The notes: generated by a model from the letters alone, not told the origin. A DNA stretch of 17,219 bases from Oscillospiraceae bacterium (GCA_017415945.1 JAFQDR010000180.1:1-17219), one strand, 5' to 3'. Counted from the first letter of the stretch, positions 6,745 to 15,549 are shown. Numbers and translations are program-made.

Positions 6745-7371
6745 TTAATCAAAGATGCTGTCCTTGCCGGTATCGGGAACCTTGACATCGGGAGAAGCGT
6801 AATCCAACAGGGGACTGTCGATCAGGTACAGCAGCAGGGTCACGTCGCCGATAGCCTTGTCCGTCTTTGCGTCATACTCGATGGTTGCATTGTAAACGGA
6901 TACGATGCGGTCGTCGGTTGCCAGATAGTCGATCATATCCTTAAAGCCGTCATAGGTGGTTTCGTAGTTGACGGTGAGGGTCATGCCCATAAGGGTGCCC
7001 TCGGAGAGCATACCCATTGCCTGAGGTGTGCTGAAGGAGAAATTGATTTCCGTGCCGAACAGGGTTTCCAGATACAGTACATACATGATCTGGTCTTCTT
7101 CCTTCAACTCAACGGGGAAGCTTTCGTAAAGCTCCAGCTGGCTGGCCTTGACCTCTGCAATGGCATCGTCCAGCTCGTCCTGAATGTCGGCATACTTCAG
7201 GTTTTCGGCGATGTTCCGTTCCAGAGCGGTGATGTACATATTCAGCTGACTGACCTGTGCTTCGTGAGCTTCCTTTTCCGCCAGATACACCTTGACAAAG
7301 GTGAACACGGCGGCCAGAAGCAGGACGATGCCCAGAATCAATCGCCAATTTCGTTTCAGTTTCTCTTTCAT
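6745..7371 (-). CDS. pilO: PilO-like pilus platform protein
   Basis: This 208-residue protein has the PilO/GspM layout: a basic N-terminus, one transmembrane helix (about 10-30), a coiled-coil-like helix (about 31-85, rich in E, Q, L and A), and a C-terminal ferredoxin-like domain. The C-terminal domain contains the strand G-M-T-L-T-V-N-Y-E and the helix Y-D-G-F-K-D-M-I-D-Y-L typical of PilO. Such proteins pair with PilN under the assembly platform. The ATG overlaps the stop of the PilM-PilN fusion as ATGA, and GGAGGT at the end of that gene serves as its ribosome site, so the two are translationally coupled. Sequence identity to PilO is low in this family, so the call rests on architecture and position. 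Confidence 0.82.
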   Translation of the reverse strand: MKEKLKRNWRLILGIVLLLAAVFTFVKVYLAEKEAHEAQVSQLNMYITALERNIAENLKYADIQDELDDAIAEVKASQLELYESFPVELKEEDQIMYVLYLETLFGTEINFSFSTPQAMGMLSEGTLMGMTLTVNYETTYDGFKDMIDYLATDDRIVSVYNATIEYDAKTDKAIGDVTLLLYLIDSPLLDYASPDVKVPDTGKDSIFD

Positions 7372-10300
7372 CAGCTGTTAACCTCCAGCATTTCGACCTT
7401 GCTGTCGTTGCTCAGACCCTTGCGTTCCAGCTCTGCCCGCATCAGGTCATTGTTGTAGCCCAGAACCACGGTGAATGCAATGCGGGTATCCACAGGCTGT
7501 CCGTTGCCTGTGCCGCCGCCGGAGGGCTGGGAGGGCTTCTGGGGAGACAGCAGGCTGTCCAGATACTGGGAGCCGCTCTTGCCCAGCAGCTTGTAGCGGG
7601 TAAACAGCTTGTCATAGAACTTGTTGACGCTGATGCCGGAGGAAGTGAAGGTTGCGTACATGACCTTGATCTCGTTGACCTTGTTCACGTCCAGGGTCTT
7701 GCCGTCGGGGTACAGGAAGCTCTTGACCTTTGCGTCGTTGTAATAGCCTACGATGGTGTCCAGAATGGCGGTGCCGGTGCTGCCTGCGGTGTAGTAGCTG
7801 TTGAGCATATTATCCAGATGCAGGAAGTTGGTGGTGCCCTTGTTCATGTAGCTGTCGATGAGGGCGATGGCGGCATTCAGATTCTCTGCCTTATTGATTT
7901 CGGCGGTGATGCGCTTGTCGATGGCTTCAATGCCGGTCTTGCCGTTCTTCATTGCATTGGACACCAAGGTGTTCAAGGTGCTGTTTTTCATGGTGCCGTA
8001 CTGCAGATACTCAACCACCAGGGTCTTTACGTGCTCGTCACCCATGCCCATGTTGATGTACATTGTCAAGGCGGCATCCAAATCTTCATAGTCGGACTTG
8101 CCGGTGGTCAGATACTTGCCGATCTGCTCATCCAGCAGGGGCGCGTAGTCGGTCTGACCCACGGAAATGTACTTTTCAATCTGGCGATTTGCTTCCTCCA
8201 GGGTCATGCCCATAAAGCTCAGGTTAGAGGGAGGAGTGACAGTGGGGGGAGGAGTGGGAGTGACCTCTACGGGAGGCGTGGGAGACACATCCGCGGGAGG
8301 AGTGGGGGTCACATCGCTGCCGCCGCCGATGTACCCGTTCAGGGTGTTCTTGGTAGCTGCGGACAGCATTGCATCCAGCTTGCTGTTCAGATTTGCATCG
8401 GGAGTGCTGAACTTGCCTTCTACCAGAAGGTCGGCCAGAATGGTATCCAGTGCCCAGAACTCGCACTCCACGTTTTCGTTTTCATCGGGGGTGGAGGGCT
8501 GCTGTGCGGCCTTGTTCAGCTCATCCTGCAGGTAGTAGACATACCACTGTTCCAGAATGGGGTCTGCCGCAAGGATCTTTTCCGTATCCTTGTGGTGGGG
8601 GGCGTAGCTGGTGGTCTTGATGCACAGGTCAGTCAGCAGTGCCATGGAGGCCTTGGTGGCATCGGGAGTGGCTCTGTTGAGGACAGCATCCTTGTTGTTA
8701 TACAGATCCAGCAGGAAGTCCATGGAATAGATACCCATGAGCTCGGCGGGACTCTTTTCGCTTACCTTGTACAGCTCATTTGCAAAACGAGTTGCGGAGA
8801 AGGGGTTCACGTTCAGCAGCGTGGTGATGGCGCTCTTGCGCATATCGTCGGTGATGGTGACACCCTGCGTAGCCATGTAGTCCTCCAGCTGCTTCAGGGT
8901 CTTGCATTCAATGGTGACCTCGGGAGCGGTAGCGGTTTCCTCGGAGACGACGATGTCGGTGGAGGGCTGATTGCCGTAGTGGGTTTCGATGGCATAGAGA
9001 TCCGAGGGGTTCATGTTGGCGGTCTCGGAGATGAGCTTGAAGATCTCGAAATCCTCCAGGAACTGAGAAGCCAGCTCGTTTCTCTGGGCATCGGTCAGCT
9101 CGACACTGCCTTCCTTGGGGGCGGCTTCGCCGTTGCCATAGGTCTTGGCAGGGCCGCGGCCGCCGCCGGACAGGCTGGAAATGGCTGCCAGATTTGCGTA
9201 CTGCAGCTCACGCAGCTGCATGATCAGGTAGGCGGCCTCTTCCTTGTTTTCACAGGCGAACTGTACATTCAGACCGTCTGCGCCGATGGCCAGAGCGGTA
9301 ACACTGGTCTTTTCGGGCAGGATGGATTCCAGTTCGTCCAGCATACGCACCAGATTGTCGTTGTAGGTGCGCAGACTGTTGAATACGGTGTTCCAGTCGG
9401 AACTGTAATTATTGTAAAGGGTTTCATATTCCTTGTACTTATCTGCGAAGCCTGCTACCTTGGCAGCCTGCATGGTCAGAGCCTGACGTCTCTGTTCCAG
9501 AACTTCAATGGTAGAATTCCAAGAGAAGCGTGCCACGAAGGTCAGGGCAACAACGCCTGCCAGTGCGGCGCCGCCCACGGTCAAGGCTGCGGTATGGCCC
9601 ACCTGAACGCTCATGGCGGTCAGTTCCTTGCTGGGCTTGTTCAGATCGCGGATGCCGAAGTCCAGCTTGCAGCGTGCTGCGCCTGCGCAAATAACCAGAC
9701 GGGGGTCGAAGCCCAAGTTCAGAGGCTCCAGAGGCAGATCCATTGCCAAGGACAGCTCGGAAACGAAATCCAAATCCTCGCAAAGGGCACCGGAGGCATA
9801 GCCTACAAATTCGGTACCGCGGCCCATATCCAGAGAGCGGAAGTATTCCACCATCATAGCCACGTCGTGGATGAGGTAGGCGGGATCAAAGCCTGCGGAG
9901 ATGAAGCGCTGATGAACCACGCGGTCGTTCTGCACGAAGGTCACACCGATCAGATCCTTTTCCAAGGTCAGGTGTACATGGGTCCGCTGTGTGTCGTCCG
10001 TGGGATTGACGGGGAGCTCGGCCTCGATCTCGGCTTCAGCCTCGGCCTCTGCCTTTTTCTTTTTGCCGAAGGAAATCTCCTTGTTCAGTGCGCCCTTCAG
10101 ATCCATGCTCTTGCGTGCCTTGCCGGGCTTGCTGCTTGCGGAGAAGCTTGCGTTCACTGCGGTGGCGATACTCATGCCGCAGTAGTCAACGGCGGACACA
10201 GACAGGTTGCAGGCGTTGGCGATGGCGTAGTACTGGGGCAGCATGGCGGTGGGGACGGCCCACAGCTGAACGGTCTGCTCCTTTACGCCCGCGTTGTTTT

Positions 10301-10682
10301 TCTTCTGCTCGACGGTCTGCCAGACAAGCTTGTATTCGGACATATCAACAGGGAAGTACATGTCCATGTTGGCCACGATCAGCTTTTCCAGCTTGTTCTT
10401 GGACAGGTCGGGGGTGTTTACGGTTTCCGTGATGACCTGAGAGGTGCACAAAGAGAATACAACATTATGTACGCCTTGGAATTCAGGGGCGGAAATTGCG
10501 GACTGTACCAATTCGCGAACTGCTTCTGCATTGCGGATCATACCATCGTCCACTGCGCCTTCGGGAGTGGGCAGAACAATGCTGTGCATGATCTGTCCTG
10601 CCTTGTCGCAAAGAGCGAACACGGATTCGTCTCTGCTAAGTTGGATAACCAGCTTCAAGTTGCTGATTTTTCTTTTGCTCAT
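7371..10682 (-). CDS. PilM-PilN fusion with a large inserted domain
   Basis: The 1103-residue product joins two proteins that are usually separate. Residues 1-345 resemble PilM, the actin-like cytoplasmic ATPase, interrupted by a basic/acidic low-complexity stretch at about 185-225. A transmembrane helix follows at 363-385, then a PilN-like coiled-coil helix (386-450) and the first strands and helix of the PilN ferredoxin-like domain (455-503). About 555 residues of unrelated helical sequence intervene. Residues 1067-1074 (R-I-A-F-T-V-V-L) then look like the missing last PilN strand. The layout resembles GspL of type II secretion. The insert holds a Pro/Thr linker at 790-819 and degenerate 17-19-residue repeats at about 835-1046. 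It should lie outside the membrane. The ribosome site is AGGAGG; neighbours are pilD and pilO. Confidence 0.85.
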   Translation of the reverse strand: MSKRKISNLKLVIQLSRDESVFALCDKAGQIMHSIVLPTPEGAVDDGMIRNAEAVRELVQSAISAPEFQGVHNVVFSLCTSQVITETVNTPDLSKNKLEKLIVANMDMYFPVDMSEYKLVWQTVEQKKNNAGVKEQTVQLWAVPTAMLPQYYAIANACNLSVSAVDYCGMSIATAVNASFSASSKPGKARKSMDLKGALNKEISFGKKKKAEAEAEAEIEAELPVNPTDDTQRTHVHLTLEKDLIGVTFVQNDRVVHQRFISAGFDPAYLIHDVAMMVEYFRSLDMGRGTEFVGYASGALCEDLDFVSELSLAMDLPLEPLNLGFDPRLVICAGAARCKLDFGIRDLNKPSKELTAMSVQVGHTAALTVGGAALAGVVALTFVARFSWNSTIEVLEQRRQALTMQAAKVAGFADKYKEYETLYNNYSSDWNTVFNSLRTYNDNLVRMLDELESILPEKTSVTALAIGADGLNVQFACENKEEAAYLIMQLRELQYANLAAISSLSGGGRGPAKTYGNGEAAPKEGSVELTDAQRNELASQFLEDFEIFKLISETANMNPSDLYAIETHYGNQPSTDIVVSEETATAPEVTIECKTLKQLEDYMATQGVTITDDMRKSAITTLLNVNPFSATRFANELYKVSEKSPAELMGIYSMDFLLDLYNNKDAVLNRATPDATKASMALLTDLCIKTTSYAPHHKDTEKILAADPILEQWYVYYLQDELNKAAQQPSTPDENENVECEFWALDTILADLLVEGKFSTPDANLNSKLDAMLSAATKNTLNGYIGGGSDVTPTPPADVSPTPPVEVTPTPPPTVTPPSNLSFMGMTLEEANRQIEKYISVGQTDYAPLLDEQIGKYLTTGKSDYEDLDAALTMYINMGMGDEHVKTLVVEYLQYGTMKNSTLNTLVSNAMKNGKTGIEAIDKRITAEINKAENLNAAIALIDSYMNKGTTNFLHLDNMLNSYYTAGSTGTAILDTIVGYYNDAKVKSFLYPDGKTLDVNKVNEIKVMYATFTSSGISVNKFYDKLFTRYKLLGKSGSQYLDSLLSPQKPSQPSGGGTGNGQPVDTRIAFTVVLGYNNDLMRAELERKGLSNDSKVEMLEVNS
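7545..8180 (-). repeat. About ten degenerate 17-19-residue protein repeats
   Basis: Inside the PilM-PilN fusion, residues 835-1046 follow a recurring pattern: hydrophobic-x-x-Tyr-x-x-x-Gly-(K/T)-(S/T)-x-x-x-x-Leu-Asp. Clear units are IEKYISVGQTDY, IGKYLTTGKSDY, LTMYINMGMGDE, VVEYLQYGTMKN, IDSYMNKGTTNF, LNSYYTAGSTGT and FTRYKLLGKSGS; others are degenerate. The fixed Tyr-to-Gly spacing of four supports a true repeat. I do not recognise the family. Confidence 0.68.
8226..8315 (-). repeat. Pro/Thr-rich 24-base tandem repeat (linker)
   Basis: Residues 790-819 of the fusion protein are units of eight: DVTPTPPA, DVSPTPPV, EVTPTPPP and a shorter TVTPPS. They form an extended linker that splits the inserted region into two parts. 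Simple coding repeats of this type change copy number easily between strains. Confidence 0.85.
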
Positions 10683-10729
10683 GTTAGTTTCCTCCTATGA
10701 ACCGAGAAGACGGCTCAGTTGCGTATGGT

Positions 10730-11488
10730 TTACAGTCCGAAAAGACTAAGGTATGCGGTAAGAATTTGATTTCCGAATAGTGCGGAAATCCAAACGCCTG
10801 CGGCCAGATAGGGGCCGAAGGCCAGCTTGCGGCCTGCGCCGCGTTTCATGCGAAGGGAGTGGATGACAGCGCCGGAGACACTGCCGATCAGTACCGTCAG
10901 GATCATGCGGGGCCAGCCCAGCAGCAGCCCTGCCGCGGCCATCAGCTTCACATCTCCCATGCCCAGACCTGCGCCTCCTGTGAGGATGTGCAGGGCCAGA
11001 AATACAAGGCTGACAGAGAACATCCCGATCACATACAGGGGCCAGTCAGACAGGTCTGTGACCAATCGGATGACACCCAGAATGAGGATAGCAAGGTTTA
11101 AGCCGTTGGGGATGGTGAAGGTGCGCCAGTCGATGACGGTAATTACCAGCAGGAGAGAGAACAGGGCACAGCACAGCCCCACAGTCAGCCAATCGCCCTT
11201 GTACAAAATGGCTGTCAGCAGCCACATGGTGCCGTTCAGGGCTTCCACAATGGGATACTGGGCAGACAGCTTCACACCACAGGCACGGCATTTGCCTCCC
11301 TGAGCCAGCCAGCTGAACACAGGGAACAGCTCGTACCACTTCAGCTCATGACCGCAGGTCATGCAGTGAGAGGGGGTGCGAACGAACTCTTCTTCCTTGG
11401 GCAGACGGTAGATCAGCACGTTGAGAAAGCTGCCGACGCACAGCCCAAGCAAAAACAGGAATATGAAGATAAGAGTGGTGGGTACCAT
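10730..11488 (-). CDS. pilD: Prepilin peptidase (A24 family), PilD
   Basis: This 252-residue polytopic membrane enzyme cleaves class III prepilin leaders and, in full-length forms, N-methylates the new end. The N-terminal domain has G-S-F-L-N-V-L-I-Y-R-L-P at 19-30 and a four-cysteine metal site, C42-x2-C45 and C67-x2-C70, which indicates the bifunctional type. Catalytic aspartates are Asp120 in V-I-D-W-R-T and Asp179 in G-M-G-D-V-K. Several transmembrane helices are evident. It would process the three prepilins downstream in this operon. The ATG has AAAGGAG eight bases upstream. The gene is 51 bases from pilC and 47 from the PilM-PilN fusion, with no terminator in either gap. Confidence 0.95.
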   Translation of the reverse strand: MVPTTLIFIFLFLLGLCVGSFLNVLIYRLPKEEEFVRTPSHCMTCGHELKWYELFPVFSWLAQGGKCRACGVKLSAQYPIVEALNGTMWLLTAILYKGDWLTVGLCCALFSLLLVITVIDWRTFTIPNGLNLAILILGVIRLVTDLSDWPLYVIGMFSVSLVFLALHILTGGAGLGMGDVKLMAAAGLLLGWPRMILTVLIGSVSGAVIHSLRMKRGAGRKLAFGPYLAAGVWISALFGNQILTAYLSLFGL

Positions 11489-11539
11489 GTTTCATCTCCT
11501 TTGCTATCAAAACATTTCCGAGAATGATCGATGTAAGCG

Positions 11540-12757
11540 TTATAGGTACTGGTCGTATGCCTTGGTCATGTTCAGCATAGGCAGGAATATTGCCAGTACG
11601 AGGATAACGACAAATACTGCAAGGAACAGCATAATGGCGGGTTCCATTGCGGACAGAAGCTTTGCGGTAGCGTCCTCTACTTCGTCATCGAAGTAGTCCG
11701 CAACCTTTTCCAGCATTCCCTGCAGGTCACCGGTTTCTTCGCCGATGGCTACCATGTTATAGACCATGGGAGGGAACAGCTCTGTATAACGGAGGGAGTC
11801 TGCCAGATTCCAGCCCTCGGAAACCAAGGTGCGAACCATCTGCACAGCCTCACGATAGTAAATATTGCTCATGTTCATGGTGACCAGATCCAAGCTTTCC
11901 GTCAGAGACAGACCGGAGCCCAGCAGCAGTGCCAGCGTTCGGCAGAAGGTGGCGCTTGCGCTGCGGACGGTGAACAGCTTCACCAGAGGGATCTTGCGGG
12001 TGAGATATCCGAAGAAGTGCTTGCCTCGGTTGGTGCGGTTGAACAATAAGCCGCCTACCACCAGGAAAACCAGAATTCCCACAACCAGCCACCACCAGTC
12101 AACAAACCAGTAGCTGGCGGCCATGACCCACTGGGTGGGCAGGGGCAGCTCCATGTCCATTTCTTCAAAGGTCTGCATAAAGCCGGGAATGACCTTGACC
12201 ATCATTACGATCAAAACCACGACCATAACGAAGATCAGAATGCAGGGGTATACCATAGCCTTGGAAACGGCGGAGCGGGTCTTCTTGGCCTTGTCGAACC
12301 AGACTTCCATCTGGGCAAAGGATTCTTCCAGATTACCGGATTCTTCGCCTGCTGCGATCATGTTGATGAGCATATCCGAGAAAATCTTGTTATGCTTGCG
12401 CATGGAGCCTGCCAAGGTCTCGCCCTTTTCGATGCTGGCCTGCATATCGCGGATAGCAGCCCGCAGCTTATCGTTTTCGGTCTGCTGCCCCAGCATGGCC
12501 AGAATGTTGGAGACGGATACGCCTGCCTTCAAAATGGAGCGGAACTGTCTGCAGAACAGTGCCATGTCTTTTGCGGTGGGGTTGCCCAAAAAGGGCAGGT
12601 CAATGTCCTTGTTCAGGGCATTTTGTTCCTTGATCTCAAGGAGTGTATAGCCGGCGGAACGCAGAGAGCTCTTTGCGCTTTCAATGTTGGCAGCCTCGAT
12701 GCTGTCCTTCACACGCTTGCCGGCGCGGTTCATGGCAACGTAGTTATATGCGGGCAT
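11540..12757 (-). CDS. pilC: Pilus platform membrane protein PilC (T2SSF family)
   Basis: This 405-residue protein has the usual duplicated T2SSF architecture. The first copy (about 63-190) has F-C-R-Q-F at 68-72 and M-I-A-A-G-E-E-S-G-N-L at 133-143; the second (about 265-395) has F-C-R-T-L at 271-275 and M-V-A-I-G-E-E-T-G-D-L at 335-345. Transmembrane segments lie near 168-190, 211-238 and 372-395. PilC is the polytopic core against which the PilB and PilT motors act. Family length is normal. The start has GGGAGGTT upstream and lies 3 bases after the pilT stop, so translation is coupled. A ComGB or GspF role is less likely because PilT and PilM/N/O homologues flank it. Confidence 0.94.
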   Translation of the reverse strand: MPAYNYVAMNRAGKRVKDSIEAANIESAKSSLRSAGYTLLEIKEQNALNKDIDLPFLGNPTAKDMALFCRQFRSILKAGVSVSNILAMLGQQTENDKLRAAIRDMQASIEKGETLAGSMRKHNKIFSDMLINMIAAGEESGNLEESFAQMEVWFDKAKKTRSAVSKAMVYPCILIFVMVVVLIVMMVKVIPGFMQTFEEMDMELPLPTQWVMAASYWFVDWWWLVVGILVFLVVGGLLFNRTNRGKHFFGYLTRKIPLVKLFTVRSASATFCRTLALLLGSGLSLTESLDLVTMNMSNIYYREAVQMVRTLVSEGWNLADSLRYTELFPPMVYNMVAIGEETGDLQGMLEKVADYFDDEVEDATAKLLSAMEPAIMLFLAVFVVILVLAIFLPMLNMTKAYDQYL

Positions 12758-12760
12758 CCC

Positions 12761-13822
12761 TTACAACCTCCCCAATTGGCTTCTCAGAGCGGCGGGGTCG
12801 TTGGCTACGGCCAAGGCGTCCTCGGGACGGACGTCGCCCTTGCGGACCAGAGCAGCCAGTGCTTCGTCCAGCATCTGCATCCCCTGACGCTTGCTGGTCT
12901 GCATAACACTGGGGATCTGGAAGCTCTTGTTCTGACGGATCAGGCTGCGTACCGCAGGGGTGGCAACCAGAATTTCGTATACAGGCACACGGCCGCCGCC
13001 GATCTTGGGCAGCAGTGCCTTTGCGATGGCAGCTTCCAGAACGTCAGCCAGCTGAATGCGGATCTGTTCCTGCTGCTCGGGGGGGAATACGTCAATGATA
13101 CGGTCAATGGTGTTTGCCGCGCCCTTGGTATGCAGGGTGCCGAATACCAAGTGGCCTGTTTCAGCAGCGGTAATGGCGGTGGAAATGGTTTCAAGGTCAC
13201 GCATTTCGCCTACCAGAATGACATCGGGGTCCTGACGCAGGGCGGCACGCAGACCGCTTGCGAAGCTGTCGGTGTCATCGCCCACCTCGCGCTGGTTGAT
13301 CATGCATTTGTCGTGTACATGGACAAATTCGATGGGATTTTCCAGCGTGATGATATGGCGGCGCTTGGTGTGGTTGATGTGGTTGAGCATAGCGGCCAGC
13401 GTAGAGCTCTTACCGGAGCCTGTGGGCCCGGTCAGCAGCACCAGACCGCGGGGTTTATCTGCCTGCTCGATGATAATGGGAGGCAGCTCCAGCTCGTCGG
13501 CGGTGGGAACACGCAGAGGCAGCATACGCAAGGCCAGTGCCACGTTCCCCTGCTGCAGGAATATGTTGCAGCGCATACGGATGGTGCCGTCGAAGGTCAC
13601 CGCAAAGTCCGATTCGCCGGTAGTCTCCAGTTCTTTCATTTGCTTTTCGCTGGAAAGCTCCTTGGCGGCAGCAAAAGTGTCCGCATTGCTCAGGATTTCT
13701 TCATCCTCCAGAGGGCGCAGCTCGCCGTCGATACGATAGACGGGAGGCAGGCCCACGGTCAGATGTATATCCGATGCATCCAGATTGAGCGCATCATATA
13801 AAATGTCTTTCAAAGGTTTCAT
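12761..13822 (-). CDS. pilT: Pilus retraction ATPase PilT
   Basis: This 353-residue hexameric ATPase has the PilT hallmarks: N-terminal D-A-S-D-I-H-L at 15-21, Walker A GPTGSGKSS at 132-140, the Asp box around T-L-E-N-P-I-E at 159-165, Walker B D-P-D-V-I-L-V-G-E-M-R-D at 198-209, and the His box G-H-L-V-F-G-T-L-H-T. A-V-R-S-L-I-R-Q at 290-297 corresponds to the C-terminal AIRNLIRE motif that marks retraction ATPases. No zinc cysteines are present, which separates it from PilB. It should power pilus retraction, so this pilus is probably dynamic (twitching or DNA uptake) and not a secretion pseudopilus. It starts 2 bases after the pilB stop, with a GAGGAG site inside the end of pilB. Confidence 0.95.
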   Translation of the reverse strand: MKPLKDILYDALNLDASDIHLTVGLPPVYRIDGELRPLEDEEILSNADTFAAAKELSSEKQMKELETTGESDFAVTFDGTIRMRCNIFLQQGNVALALRMLPLRVPTADELELPPIIIEQADKPRGLVLLTGPTGSGKSSTLAAMLNHINHTKRRHIITLENPIEFVHVHDKCMINQREVGDDTDSFASGLRAALRQDPDVILVGEMRDLETISTAITAAETGHLVFGTLHTKGAANTIDRIIDVFPPEQQEQIRIQLADVLEAAIAKALLPKIGGGRVPVYEILVATPAVRSLIRQNKSFQIPSVMQTSKRQGMQMLDEALAALVRKGDVRPEDALAVANDPAALRSQLGRL

Positions 13823-13824
13823 AT

Positions 13825-15549
13825 TTACTCCTCACCTGTGGGGGACAGATTGTTGGGGATGGCGGTTTCCTCTGCGGAGATGCTGTGCATTTCGGACAGG
13901 GTGGTGGTACCGTCCAGAACCAGACGGCGCACGGCCTTTTTCAAAGTCAGCATACCTTCCTCGATTGCGGCATCACGCAAATCGTTGGTGGATGCGCGGG
14001 CGGCGATCAGGTTGCGGATATGCGGTGTGACCTCCATAATTTCATAAACGCCGATACGTCCGTAGTAGCCTTTGCCGTTGCAGCGCTGGCAGCCTACGGC
14101 ATCGTAGACCTTTTGGGTCTTCCGTTCTTCTTCGCTCAGCCCCAGATAGTCTGCTTCGTAGGGCTGCAGCTCACGTTCTTTTTTGCAGTTGGGGCACAGT
14201 CGGCGCACCAGACGTTGTGCGATGATGCCAACAACGGAGTCCGCGATCAGATAGCTTTCCACGCCCATGTCCAGCAGACGGGTCACGGAGCTTGCGGAGT
14301 CGTTGGTATGGAGGGTGGAGACCACAAGGTGACCGGTGATGGAAGCCTGGACGGCGATGGATGCGGTTTCGCCGTCACGAATTTCGCCGATCATAATGAT
14401 GTCGGGGTCTTGACGCAGAATGGAGCGCAGTGCGTTTGCAAAGGTCATGTCTGCTTTAACATTTACCTGTACCTGATTGATGCCCTCAATATTGGATTCC
14501 ACGGGGTCTTCAACGGTAACGATGTTAACGGTGTCGTTGTTCAGCTCACTCAAGGCGGTATAAAGGGTGGTGGACTTACCGGAGCCGGTGGGGCCGGTAA
14601 CCAGAACGATGCCGTTGGGGTGATCCATAATGCGGTCGAACTTCACCATGTCATCGGGGGACAGACCCAGAGTCTGCTTGCTGCGGTGCAGCGCCTTCTT
14701 CTGATTCAGTCGCATTACGCACTTTTCACCGTAAACGGTGGGCAGGGTGGACACACGCACATCGTATTCCTTACGGTCAACGGTAATAGAGAAACGACCG
14801 TCCTGAGGCTTTCTCTTTTCGGAGATATCCATGCCGCTGATGATCTTGATACGGGCGATGATGGCGGGAAGCAGCTTCAGGCTGTACTTTGCCGTGGAGT
14901 ACAGCACACCGTCAACACGGTAGCGAACGCGAACCATGTCGGGGCCTGCCTCAATATGAATATCGGATGCGCGCTGACGGACGGCCTGCTCTACCAGAGA
15001 GTTCACCAGAACAACAACGGGGGAGGAATTGATGTCCTCGCGGATGATGGCATCCTCCTCGACCTCGTCCGTCTCGCTGCCGCGGGTGTACATTTCCGCA
15101 GCCTCCATCATTTCGTCGGAGCCGAAGTAGCGGTCAATGGTGACCAGAATGTCGGAAGCGGTTGCCAAATAGGGGCGTACACGGCATTTGGTTGCCATAG
15201 CCACCAGCTCGCGGCCGCGCATATTCATGGGATCATTCATAGCTACATAAATGATACCGGAGTCATCGGGGTCAAAAGCGAAGGGCAGAATAAAGTTGCT
15301 GCGCATGAGGTCGGGCTTGATGAGAGAACGCACCTCAATGGGGAGCTCTTCTTCATACAGCTTGACTGTAGGAAGCTTAAAGACGGCTGCCAGAGCCTCC
15401 AGCATCTGTTCTTCGGTGAGCAGACCCTTCTCCGAAATCAGTTCTCGGACAGAACGACCGCTTTCACGATATTCTTTTTGCAGCGCATCTGCCTGCGCTT
15501 GGGTAAGCAGCTGTTTGCTGACTAAATATTTCAGTAATCTTTCGTTCAA
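13825..15549 (-). CDS. pilB: Pilus extension ATPase PilB (TTG start)
   Basis: This 574-residue protein powers pilus polymerisation. Residues 1-140 are an MshEN-like N-terminal domain with two related G/R-L-x-x-E-Q-type helices (some such domains bind cyclic-di-GMP; whether this one does is not shown). The motor has A-S-D-I-H-I-E at 194-200, Walker A GPTGSGKST at 319-327, Walker B D-P-D-I-I-M-I-G-E-I-R-D at 381-392 and the His box G-H-L-V-V-S-T-L-H-T. The zinc-type C-P-N-C at 452-455 with C-Q-R-C at 487-490 is typical of PilB/GspE. The start is TTG: AAAGGAG is 7-8 bases upstream and no in-frame ATG fits better. It is the first gene of the operon. A TTG start may limit its translation. Confidence 0.94.
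   Translation of the reverse strand: MNERLLKYLVSKQLLTQAQADALQKEYRESGRSVRELISEKGLLTEEQMLEALAAVFKLPTVKLYEEELPIEVRSLIKPDLMRSNFILPFAFDPDDSGIIYVAMNDPMNMRGRELVAMATKCRVRPYLATASDILVTIDRYFGSDEMMEAAEMYTRGSETDEVEEDAIIREDINSSPVVVLVNSLVEQAVRQRASDIHIEAGPDMVRVRYRVDGVLYSTAKYSLKLLPAIIARIKIISGMDISEKRKPQDGRFSITVDRKEYDVRVSTLPTVYGEKCVMRLNQKKALHRSKQTLGLSPDDMVKFDRIMDHPNGIVLVTGPTGSGKSTTLYTALSELNNDTVNIVTVEDPVESNIEGINQVQVNVKADMTFANALRSILRQDPDIIMIGEIRDGETASIAVQASITGHLVVSTLHTNDSASSVTRLLDMGVESYLIADSVVGIIAQRLVRRLCPNCKKERELQPYEADYLGLSEEERKTQKVYDAVGCQRCNGKGYYGRIGVYEIMEVTPHIRNLIAARASTNDLRDAAIEEGMLTLKKAVRRLVLDGTTTLSEMHSISAEETAIPNNLSPTGEE

Noticed and set aside
8226..8315. CRISPR-like short tandem repeat
   Set aside because: The 24-base units are in frame and contiguous without spacers; they encode a Pro/Thr linker.
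7818..10700. 960-residue plus-strand open frame
   Set aside because: It is the shadow of the PilM-PilN fusion on the other strand; its composition (runs of G, H, Q, V) is that of an antisense reading, and it has no recognisable domain.
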